21,371 bases of DNA, taken from contig DAOUAQ010000183.1 of NCBI GenBank assembly GCA_034433375.1, forward strand, positions 1-21,371, written 5' to 3'. Position numbers and translations under genes: made by a program. Source of the DNA: DSWT01 sp034433375. GTDB lineage: Bacteria; Chloroflexota; Anaerolineae; B4-G1; SLSP01. The notes under the pieces are model-generated. The model worked only from the letters and a program-made list of their open reading frames with translations. It did no database searches and was not told the DNA's origin. Below, in pieces: positions 1 through 4,914 of this stretch. Position 1 is the stretch's first letter. The number at the start of each line of letters is the position of its first letter.

Positions 1-2
1 GC

Positions 3-350
3 TTCCCCGGTTACGCGGATTGGACGCTCGCGCCCGACGACGGCGCAACGCATATCATCTGGCATCGCGCCACCTTCGCGTTGAATCTGCCGGACAATGT
101 AGAAATGCCGCTCTTCCTGTACCTGGATCAGACCCCAAGCCGGGCGTATCTATTTCTCAATGGCCAATTGATCGGACGCTATTGGGAAGGACGCGGCCCG
201 CAGCAGCGCTTCTGGTTGCCGGAAGGTATTCTGCGGGGCAACGGAGAAAATGAAATCCTCGTCGCGCAGTGGACGCGCGGCGCACAGCCGGGCATCGGCC
301 TGGCGCGATTGGAGAATAGGGACATCATGCAGTGGAGACCGCAACCATGA
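3..350 (+). CDS. Glycoside hydrolase, beta-galactosidase-like, C-terminal part (5' end outside window)
   Basis: The reading frame is open from the first bases to the TGA at 348-350, so only about 115 C-terminal residues are visible. They form a galactose-binding-like beta-sandwich with the pattern FLYLDQTPSRAYLFLNG, then GRYWEGRGPQQRFWLPEG, then NGENEILVAQW. This is the usual end of GH35/GH2-type beta-galactosidases, where a carbohydrate-binding jelly-roll packs on the catalytic barrel; the catalytic part is not in the window. In the family the enzyme cleaves terminal beta-galactosides. About 108 bases separate it from the next open frame, so it is probably not co-transcribed with the polysaccharide genes. 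The family call is good; the substrate cannot be judged from this part. Confidence 0.75.
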   Translation, partial: FPGYADWTLAPDDGATHIIWHRATFALNLPDNVEMPLFLYLDQTPSRAYLFLNGQLIGRYWEGRGPQQRFWLPEGILRGNGENEILVAQWTRGAQPGIGLARLENRDIMQWRPQP

Positions 351-400
351 GAATGACGCCAACGCAGAAAATACAACCACCTCTTTATCCTTGAAGGGTA

Positions 401-409
401 TGCTATAAT
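401..409 (+). promoter_or_regulatory. Possible extended -10 promoter
   Basis: TGCTATAAT at 401-409 matches an extended -10 element (TGn followed by a perfect TATAAT). No good -35 lies at 16-18 bases upstream; TTGAAG at 391-396 is too close. Extended -10 promoters can work without a -35. It would drive the wzt remnant and possibly the toxin-antitoxin pair behind it. Confidence 0.4.
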
Positions 410-446
410 AGAAGTACAAACTTTGTAACTATTCAGCGGTAGGCTT

Positions 447-555
447 GCCGACAACGAATGGGGCAACGAATGAACGAATTTCGGCCTCGGTGGGACGAAA
501 AACTCGCGCACAGCAAGCATCTATTCGTTTATTTGTGCAAGAATTCGTTGTCGGC
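447..555. repeat. 109-bp palindromic element with ACGAAT units
   Basis: The ends are a perfect 13-base inverted repeat: GCCGACAACGAAT at 447-459 and ATTCGTTGTCGGC at 543-555. Further ACGAAT units lie inside the left arm (464-479) and inverted ATTCGT/ATTTGT units inside the right arm (523-535), so the element can fold into a long imperfect hairpin. The build (iterated short units, inverted in the second arm) is like the CACGAAT repeats further right, but the ends differ. It immediately precedes the first wzt remnant and supplies its apparent N-terminus. Confidence 0.65.
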
Positions 556-730
556 GACCATGCCTGAACAGTTACAAAAAATTCGTGAAAATTTGTCTAC
601 TTCGTGGCAAAAAGAATCCGACGACACCCTTTGGGCCTTGCGCGACGTTTCCTTCGAAGTGCAGCGCGGCGAGGTGGTGGGCGTGATTGGCCGCAATGGC
701 GCGGGAAAATCTACCACAGGTGTGGTATGA
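458..730 (+). pseudogene. wzt remnant 1: ABC-transporter ATPase fragment ending at Walker A
   Basis: From about residue 40 of this frame the protein reads as a Wzt-type nucleotide-binding domain: TLWALRDVSFEVQRGEVVGVIG, then the Walker A GRNGAGKST. Four codons after Walker A a TGA ends the frame (728-730). Signature motif, Walker B, H-loop and substrate-binding domain are all missing, so it cannot be a working ATPase. The first ~35 codons come from the palindromic element at 447-555. The next stretch (about 575-614) is only the right arm of the CACGAAT repeat found whole in copies 2 and 3, so the 5' join falls inside that repeat. ATG at 458 or 560 could start the frame; neither has a convincing ribosome site. 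It is probably a relic of a displaced wzt gene. Confidence 0.75.
575..614. repeat. CACGAAT-family repeat, right half only
   Basis: This is a half copy: ATTCGTG, a decayed second unit, then TTCGTGGCAAAAA. The left arm seen in the full copies at 1611-1685 and 2991-3062 is absent. It is in the same reading phase relative to the following wzt codons as in those copies (ending ...SWQKESDD). Confidence 0.6.
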
Positions 731-731
731 T
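712..731 (+). promoter_or_regulatory. Palindromic operator with overlapping -10, upstream of phd-like gene
   Basis: TACCACAGGTGTGGTA (712-727) is an inverted repeat with 7-base arms and a GG centre. TATGAT (726-731) overlaps its right end and resembles a -10 box; no clear -35 is seen. It lies about 35 bases before the antitoxin start. Phd/YefM antitoxins usually repress their own operon by binding palindromes at the promoter, so an autoregulatory operator is a reasonable reading. The left arm begins within the Walker A codons of the wzt remnant. Confidence 0.45.
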
Positions 732-764
732 TAGGCTGATCTCATCACAGAAAGTGAGTGTACG

Positions 765-1079
765 ATGAAAACACTATCAATTGCCGAAGCGGGCGTCGCC
801 TATGGGACAGCGGTTGCAGACCTGCGACAGCCGCTGATTCTACAGCAGGAGGGTCAACCCTTGGCGGTGCTTGTATCTTTCGAGGACTATCAGCGTTGGC
901 AAGCCTTGGCTATGGATGAAGCTCAGCGCCGGCAAGCCGGATGGCAGACATTGAACAGCCTGCTGGCAGAGGTCCATCGACGGCCCAGTGATTATACGCC
1001 GGAACAGATCGAAGCCGAAATCCAGGCAGCCCGAACCGAGGTCAAACAGGCGCGGAATGAATATCGTCGCAGTCATTGA
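765..1079 (+). CDS. Phd/YefM-like antitoxin
   Basis: A 104-residue protein. Residues 1-47 match the DNA-binding Phd/YefM fold: a short N-terminal strand and helix, then PLILQQEGQPLAVLVSFEDYQRW, the usual strand-strand-helix pattern. The charged C-terminal half (about 50-104, rich in Glu, Gln and Arg) would be the toxin-binding tail that stays unfolded until it wraps the toxin. The ATG at 765 follows a weak GTGAG at 753-757. It overlaps the PIN gene by 23 bases, the normal antitoxin-first order. It most likely neutralises the PIN RNase and represses the operon through the palindrome at 712-727. Confidence 0.8.
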   Translation: MKTLSIAEAGVAYGTAVADLRQPLILQQEGQPLAVLVSFEDYQRWQALAMDEAQRRQAGWQTLNSLLAEVHRRPSDYTPEQIEAEIQAARTEVKQARNEYRRSH

Positions 1080-1509
1080 TACGAACGTATGGGTTTCGGC
1101 ATTTCTGAATCCTGGCGGATATCCTGCGCGCTTAATCGAGGCAGGTAAGGAGGGAGCGTTTCACATTGTTAGCGCACTGCCACTCCTGGATGAATTACAG
1201 GACGTTCTACATCGTCCCAGGATCAGGAAAATACGTCATATCACAGATGAGGATATCACTCGCTTCGTTGAAGCAGTTGCTGCTGTCGTACAACTCGTGC
1301 CTGTTTCTGGCGCCCTTAATCTTTGTCGAGACCCGGATGATGACATTGTTTTAGAAACAGCGTTGCAAGGGGAAGCGCATTACGTCGTTACGCGTGATGA
1401 AGATATGACACGCGATCTGGATTTGGTGGAACACCTCCAGCATTTTGACGTAAAGATACTGACGGTGCAACGCTTCATAAACTTTTTACATTTGGGTGAG
1501 AACGCCTGA
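1057..1509 (+). CDS. PIN-domain toxin (putative ribonuclease)
   Basis: A 150-residue PIN protein of the COG1569-like toxin group. The acidic residues expected to hold Mg2+ are visible: Asp8 in VIDTNVWVSA, Glu46 in LLDELQDVL, Asp94-96 in RDPDDDIVLETAL, and Asp114/Asp116 in VVTRDEDM. Family members cut RNA when free of the antitoxin. I place the start at the ATG at 1057 because the canonical PIN first strand (MNIVAVIDTN) begins there; a longer frame to 988 would only read through the antitoxin gene. The stop overlaps the start of the next wzt remnant (TGATG at 1507-1511), so that remnant is translationally coupled to the toxin. Confidence 0.85.
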   Translation: MNIVAVIDTNVWVSAFLNPGGYPARLIEAGKEGAFHIVSALPLLDELQDVLHRPRIRKIRHITDEDITRFVEAVAAVVQLVPVSGALNLCRDPDDDIVLETALQGEAHYVVTRDEDMTRDLDLVEHLQHFDVKILTVQRFINFLHLGENA

Positions 1510-1931
1510 TGTCCGACATCGCCATCCGCGTCGAAAACCTCTCGAAGCTCTACCACATCAGCCGCGCCCGCCGGCGGCACGATACACTGCGCGAGGCGCT
1601 CGTAGAGTTCTTGCCACGAATTTCACGAATTAACACGAAAAAGGATAGAAAAATTCGTGAAAATTCGTCCAATTCGTGGCAAAAAGAATCCGACGACGAT
1701 GCCTTCTGGGCCTTGCGCGACGTCTCCTTCGAAGTCCAGCGCGGCGAGGTGGTGGGCATGATTGGGCGCAACGGCGCGGGGAAATCCACGCTGCTCAAAA
1801 TCCTCTCGCGCATCACCGAGCCGACCTCCGGGCGCGCCGAAATCCACGGGCGCGTAGGCAGCCTGCTCGAAGTGGGCACCGGTTTCCACCCCGAACTCAC
1901 CGGATCACTACCTCAACTGCACAACGTTTAG
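1509..1931 (+). pseudogene. wzt remnant 2: ATPase with in-frame repeat, cut after the N-terminal third
   Basis: Starts like an intact wzt (MSDIAIRVENLSKLYHI). The repeat-derived segment LPRISRINTKK...NSSNSWQKESDD follows at about residues 35-65, then the conserved ALRDVSFEVQRGE, Walker A GRNGAGKST and SGRAEIHGRVGSLLEVGTGFHPELTG. Homology stops there; five unrelated codons lead to a TAG at 1929-1931. Signature, Walker B, H-loop and C-terminal domain are lost. Up to the break the protein is well conserved with no frameshift, so the loss is recent or the stump is still translated. The MNT-HEPN pair begins about 90 bases after the break. Confidence 0.8.
1611..1685. repeat. CACGAAT hairpin repeat, in frame inside wzt remnant 2
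   Basis: Left arm GCCACGAATTTCACGAATT plus a third CACGAAA unit; right arm with three inverted ATTCGTG-like units ending AATTCGTGGC at 1680. The core is 68 bases (1613-1680). It sits in the variable linker between the first strand and the ALRDVSF segment of the ATPase and is translated without a stop. Confidence 0.8.
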
Positions 1932-1974
1932 CGCGGGAGTAAAGCGCGGGTAAAGATGCCTGAGCGCCAGAATA

Positions 1975-1997
1975 TGGTATTATAGAGACAATAATAC
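1975..1997 (+). promoter_or_regulatory. Promoter with inverted repeat, upstream of MNT-HEPN
   Basis: TGGTATTAT at 1975-1983 is an extended -10 (TGn plus TATTAT). The same bases form the left arm of a 7-base inverted repeat: GTATTAT (1977-1983), 7-base spacer, ATAATAC (1991-1997). A protein bound here would block the promoter, as in self-regulated toxin-antitoxin operons. AGGGAAAGG at 2001-2009 is a good ribosome site for the start at 2020. Confidence 0.5.
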
Positions 1998-2019
1998 ATG
2001 AGGGAAAGGTTCTCTTAAA

Positions 2020-2373
2020 ATGAACCGCGACGAAGTGCAACAGTATATCCCGGCAATCGTGGCTTGCCTGAAGCCGCTGGATCCCGCGCAGGTGATCCTC
2101 TTTGGCAGCGGCGCGAGTGGGCTGGCCACGGAGGTGGGGGACCTAGACTTACTCGTGGTTACCAAAGCCGAGCACCTACCGCACACCTATCGGGAGAAAG
2201 AGGAAATCTACCTGAGCGTGGCGCAAGCGCTGCGCGCTATCCGGCAACGCATCCCGGTGGATTTAATTGTGCATACCCGCCCTATGTATGCTCGCTTCAT
2301 CGAACTGAACAGCCAGTTCGCCCGGCGTGTTGTCCAAGAAGGGAGAGTGCTCTATGAAAGCGATCACCCGTGA
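2020..2373 (+). CDS. Minimal nucleotidyltransferase (MNT) of an MNT-HEPN pair
   Basis: A 117-residue protein with the polymerase-beta-like minimal nucleotidyltransferase fold. The key motif is complete: ILFGSGASGL (Gly29-Ser30) followed by Asp41 and Asp43 in GDLDLLVV, and the third acidic residue Asp81 in IPVDLIVH. MNT antitoxins of the MntA type transfer AMP onto a partner HEPN toxin and silence it. The intact GS-DxD-D set suggests an active enzyme. The ATG at 2020 follows AGGGAAAGG by about 10 bases. It overlaps the HEPN gene by 20 bases. The cassette lies directly behind the broken end of wzt remnant 2. Confidence 0.85.
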   Translation: MNRDEVQQYIPAIVACLKPLDPAQVILFGSGASGLATEVGDLDLLVVTKAEHLPHTYREKEEIYLSVAQALRAIRQRIPVDLIVHTRPMYARFIELNSQFARRVVQEGRVLYESDHP

Positions 2374-2761
2374 ATGGCTAGACCGGGCGCAAGACGATCT
2401 CAACGCGGCCCACGCGCTGTTGAACTATCCTGATCTTACCCATGTGGCGGCGTTCCACGCGCAACAGGCCACAGAAAAAGCTCTTAAAGCGGCGCTTGAG
2501 GAATATGACTTGGGGCTGCTCAAGACCCACAGTTTGACGCGCTTGCTGGAAGTAGCCAAATCGCGGCTGACGGTGATGCTCGACCAGGACATGCTCGACC
2601 GTCTGGAAGCGGTTTACATCGAAGCACGGTATCCGAGCGAATTGGGTTTATTGCCCTATGGCAAACCTAGCCAGAAGGATGCAATGGAATTCTGCGCTTT
2701 TGCGCAAGACGCTTACCAGCATATTTGCCTTGCCCTCCAAACCGGGGCAGCGGAAGACTGA
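2354..2761 (+). CDS. HEPN-domain protein, partner of MNT
   Basis: A 135-residue all-helical HEPN protein. Conserved marks are WLDRAQDDLNAAHALL (8-23), FHAQQATEKALKA (34-46), LKTHSLTRLL (56-65) and YIEARYPSE (88-96). Many HEPN toxins carry an R-x4-6-H RNase motif; I do not see it here, and the ARYPSE position has no His after the Arg. The protein may therefore belong to the non-RNase or diverged HEPN group, and calling it a toxin rests on gene pairing. The ATG at 2354 is chosen because GGGAGAG lies 6 bases upstream and family proteins begin with a similar helix; an upstream start at 2327 would lie wholly within the MNT gene. Confidence 0.8.
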   Translation: MKAITREWLDRAQDDLNAAHALLNYPDLTHVAAFHAQQATEKALKAALEEYDLGLLKTHSLTRLLEVAKSRLTVMLDQDMLDRLEAVYIEARYPSELGLLPYGKPSQKDAMEFCAFAQDAYQHICLALQTGAAED

Positions 2762-2776
2762 CGTTATCCAACGCTG

Positions 2777-2800
2777 TTCGTATAAGTCGTGGCAGAAAAG
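2777..2800. repeat. Decayed right half of a CACGAAT repeat
   Basis: TTCGTATAAGTCGTGGCAGA and the next bases match the right arm (TTCGTGTAATTCGTGGCAAA) with about three changes. It lies right behind the HEPN gene and just before a full copy at 2806. Confidence 0.45.
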
Positions 2801-2805
2801 TATTA

Positions 2806-2872
2806 GCCACGAATTTCACGAATTAACACGAAATAACAAAAAATAATTCGTAGAATTCGTGTAATTCGTGGC
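2806..2872. repeat. CACGAAT hairpin repeat (GCCAC/GTGGC type)
   Basis: A 67-base copy with left arm units CACGAATTT, CACGAATTAA, CACGAAA and right arm units ATTCGTA, ATTCGTG, ATTCGTGGC. It fills most of the gap between the HEPN gene and wzt remnant 3. The run of A and GG just after it (2873-2880) serves as the ribosome site for the ATG at 2889. Confidence 0.8.
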
Positions 2873-2990
2873 AAAAAAGGTTACTGTTATGTCCAATATC
2901 GCCATCCGCGTCGAAAACCTGAGCAAGCTCTACCACATCTGCCGCGTACGCCAGCGCCATGATACCTTGCGGGATGCATTGGTAGATCTC

Positions 2991-3062
2991 TTGCCACGAA
3001 TTTCACGAATTGACACGAAAGAAAACAAAATTCGTGAAATTCGTGCTAATTCGTGGCAAAAA
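2991..3062. repeat. CACGAAT hairpin repeat, in frame inside wzt remnant 3
   Basis: Same position and phase in the gene as the copy in wzt remnant 2. The core GCCAC...GTGGC runs 2993-3057 (65 bases), 3 bases shorter than that copy, so the reading frame is kept. Encodes PRISRIDTKENKIREIRANS then WQK. Confidence 0.8.
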
Positions 3063-3164
3063 GAATCCGACGACACGCTCTGGGCCTTGAAAGACGTCTC
3101 CTTCGAAGTCCAGCGCGGCGAGGTGGTGGGCGTGATTGGGCGCAACGGCGCGGGAAAAAGCACG

Positions 3165-3206
3165 GGGTTGCGCAGACGCAGACCGGGGGCGCAGACGCCC
3201 CCTTAG
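3165..3206. repeat. 42-base insertion with GC hairpin after Walker A
   Basis: Contains the decamer GCGCAGACGC twice (3170-3179 and 3189-3198) and a hairpin with GGGGGCG (3185-3191), loop CAGA and CGCCCCC (3196-3202), followed by TTAG. No T-run follows, so it is not a classical terminator. Its last triplet puts an in-frame stop into wzt remnant 3. Confidence 0.55.
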
Positions 3207-3442
3207 CTCAAGATTCTCTCGCGTATCACCGAGCCGACCTCCGGGCGCGCGGAAATCCACGGGCGGGTGGGCAGCCTGCTGGAAGTGGGCACCGGCTTCC
3301 ACCCCGAACTCACCGGGCGTGAGAACATCTACCTCAACGGCGCGATCCTGGGGATGAAGTGCGCCGAGATTGACCTTAAGTTCGATGAGATTGCGGGCCT
3401 TTATGGTGATGCACAGCCGATACTTCAATCATGGAGTAAATC

Positions 3443-4282
3443 TTGACACAAACGATCTCTGACCTTCCTATCATCGAAATCAAACCCACGCGCGGCTGGG
3501 GCGCGCTCGGCCTGCGCGACGTGTGGGAATACCGCGAGTTGCTCTACTTCCTGCTCTGGCGTGAGGTAAAGGGCCGCTACCGACAGATGGCCTTCGGCCC
3601 ACTATGGATCATCCTGGCCCCGTTGATCCAAATGTTCATCTACAGCGTGATCTTCGGCAGCCTGGCGAAGCTGCCCTCCGAGGGCGTGCCCTACCCCATC
3701 TTCACCTACGTGGCGCTGTTGCCGTGGCAGTTCTTTGCCAACGCCACACGTACATCGGCCAACAGCCTGGTAAGCCAGCAGCACGTGATCGCCAAAGTCT
3801 ACTTCCCGCGCCTGGTGATCCCGCTCGCAGCGGTGCTCTCATCATTCGTGGATTTCCTGGCCTCGTTTGTGGTATTGGTGCTGATGATGTTGGTCTACCG
3901 CGTCCCTGTCACCTGGGCAGTCCTGACCCTGCCGGCCTTCCTGCTCCTGGCCGCCATCACTGCGCTCGGCATCGGCCTCTGGCTGGCTGGGCTGGCGGTG
4001 AAGTTCCACGACGTCGCCATCGGTCTCGGCTTTGCCATTGACATCTGGAAATACCTGACGCCTGTGGTATACTCAGCCACGTTGGTCCCCGCGCAGTGGC
4101 AGGCGCTCTACCGGCTCAATCCGATGACCACGGTGGTTGAAGGCTTCCGGTGGGCCTTGTTGGGAACCGGCGCGCCGCCCGATGCAACGGCGCTCATCCC
4201 GGCGGGACTGGCGATTGTGGTGCTCATCACCGGCGCCTTCTTCTTCCGTCGCACCGAGCGCACGATTGTGGATGTGATTTAG
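3443..4282 (+). CDS. wzm: Polysaccharide ABC-transporter permease, Wzm type (ABC-2 family)
   Basis: A 279-residue inner-membrane protein, the normal Wzm length. The N-terminal cytoplasmic part has the ABC-2 signature ELLYFLLWREVKGRYRQMAFGPLWIILAPL. About six membrane segments follow (near residues 50-72, 85-100, 115-150, 158-185, 195-215, 250-270), and YLTPVVYS...LNPMTTVVEGFRWALL is the usual late motif. It forms the channel that carries the lipid-linked glycan across the membrane, powered by Wzt (full copy at 4915). TTG at 3443 is the only sensible start: a stop in the same frame lies just upstream (3437-3439), GGAG at 3433-3436 is well placed, and the next ATG falls inside the conserved region. 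Wzm is normally followed directly by wzt; here a GxxExxY cassette and repeats separate them. Confidence 0.9.
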   Translation: MTQTISDLPIIEIKPTRGWGALGLRDVWEYRELLYFLLWREVKGRYRQMAFGPLWIILAPLIQMFIYSVIFGSLAKLPSEGVPYPIFTYVALLPWQFFANATRTSANSLVSQQHVIAKVYFPRLVIPLAAVLSSFVDFLASFVVLVLMMLVYRVPVTWAVLTLPAFLLLAAITALGIGLWLAGLAVKFHDVAIGLGFAIDIWKYLTPVVYSATLVPAQWQALYRLNPMTTVVEGFRWALLGTGAPPDATALIPAGLAIVVLITGAFFFRRTERTIVDVI

Positions 4283-4369
4283 TCACGAATTTCACGAATT
4301 AACACGAAAAAAATTAGTGGAATTCGTGCAATTCGTGACAAAAAAGAAAAATTCGTGTAATTCGTGACA
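4283..4369. repeat. CACGAAT hairpin repeat (TCAC/GTGA type) with extra right arm
   Basis: Begins with TCACGAATTTCACGAATT directly after the wzm stop codon. It has two successive right arms, each ending in ATTCGTGACA (about 4319-4340 and 4349-4369), as if the right half were duplicated. The terminal pair is TC/GA instead of CC/GG. It fills the gap before the GxxExxY gene. Confidence 0.8.
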
Positions 4370-4382
4370 AAAAGAAAAAACA

Positions 4383-4754
4383 ATGGCTGAAATTCTATAC
4401 AAAGACCTTTCCTACCAGATCGTCGGCGCGGCGATGGAAGTGCATCGCATTCTCGGACCGGGCTTCCTTGAAGCGGTCTACGAAGCCTCGCTCGCGTATG
4501 AGCTAGGGTTACGCGGCTTGGCCTTTGAACGACAAAAACATCTACCAGTCACGTACAAAGGCCAATCCGTCGGCGACTATATTGCAGACGTAGTAGTGGA
4601 TAACAAAATCATCCTGGAACTCAAAGCCATCGCCCAAATCCATGACGCGCACCGCGCCCAAGCGCATCATTACCTCACCGCGACCGGTCTGCGCCTTGCC
4701 ATCATCCTGAACTTCGGCGCGTCTTCTTTAGAACATCAACGTGTTGTACGGTAG
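4383..4754 (+). CDS. GxxExxY protein (PDDEXK nuclease-like)
   Basis: A 123-residue protein of the GxxExxY family, normal length. The name-giving motif is GFLEAVY (27-33) in HRILGPGFLEAVYEASLAYEL. Asp69 and Glu79-Leu-Lys81 in DYIADVVVDNKIILELKAI fit the D...ExK core of PDDEXK-type nucleases, the superfamily to which this family has been linked. Biochemical role is not established. The ATG at 4383 follows an A-rich stretch with no clear ribosome site. Hairpin repeats lie on both sides (4283-4369; 4763-4901), so it looks like an inserted cassette that splits the wzm-wzt pair. Confidence 0.85.
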   Translation: MAEILYKDLSYQIVGAAMEVHRILGPGFLEAVYEASLAYELGLRGLAFERQKHLPVTYKGQSVGDYIADVVVDNKIILELKAIAQIHDAHRAQAHHYLTATGLRLAIILNFGASSLEHQRVVR

Positions 4755-4762
4755 GAGTTTAG

Positions 4763-4830
4763 TCACGAATTTCACCAATTAACACAAGAAACAAATAAAA
4801 AATTCGTGAAAATTCGTGCAATTCGTGACA
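4763..4830. repeat. CACGAAT hairpin repeat (TCAC/GTGA type)
   Basis: Left arm TCACGAATTTCACCAATTAA with one changed unit; right arm with three ATTCGTG units ending GTGACA. First of two head-to-tail copies between the GxxExxY gene and the full-length wzt. Confidence 0.8.
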
Positions 4831-4841
4831 AAGGAAATTCC

Positions 4842-4901
4842 TGTCACGAATTACACGAATTAACACGAAAAACAAGTAAAAAATTCGTGTAATTCGTGAC
4901 A
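4842..4901. repeat. CACGAAT hairpin repeat (GTCAC/GTGAC type)
   Basis: Second tandem copy: TGTCACGAATTACACGAATT, a third CACGAAA unit, spacer, then two ATTCGTG units ending ATTCGTGACA. It ends 13 bases before the wzt ATG, so its right end forms the 5' leader of that gene; no strong ribosome site is visible there. Confidence 0.8.
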
Positions 4902-4914
4902 AGAAAAAAATACT

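Larger units (their letters stand above)
2889..3446 (+). pseudogene. wzt remnant 3: interrupted and truncated ATPase gene
   Basis: Begins MSNIAIRVENLSKLYHI, carries an in-frame hairpin repeat in the linker, then TLWALKDVSFEVQRGEVVGVIGRNGAGKST. After the Walker A Thr codon (3162-3164) a 42-base stretch ending in TAG (3204-3206) takes the place of one Leu codon. The original frame then resumes as LKILSRITEPTSGRAEIHGRVGS up to KFDEI, where homology stops and 16 unrelated codons lead to a TGA at 3444-3446. Signature, Walker B, H-loop and C-terminal domain are missing. The insertion keeps the frame apart from the in-frame TAG. The last four bases overlap the wzm start (TTGA). Non-functional as an ATPase; the better-preserved copy is at 4915. 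Confidence 0.8.

Noticed and set aside
391..409. TTGAAG with TATAAT as a standard -35/-10 pair
   Set aside because: The spacing is only 7 bases; the -10 was kept only as an extended -10 candidate.
988..1056. Longer start for the PIN gene
   Set aside because: It would read through the antitoxin gene and add a basic non-PIN leader; the family starts at MNIVAVIDTN.
3185..3202. GC hairpin as a transcription terminator
   Set aside because: Strong 7-base stem but followed by TTAGCTCAAG rather than a T-run; more likely part of an inserted repeat.
4283..4901. Possible CRISPR array in the iterated CACGAAT units
   Set aside because: Units are 7-10 bases, inverted in the second arm, and lack equal-length unique spacers; no cas genes are present.
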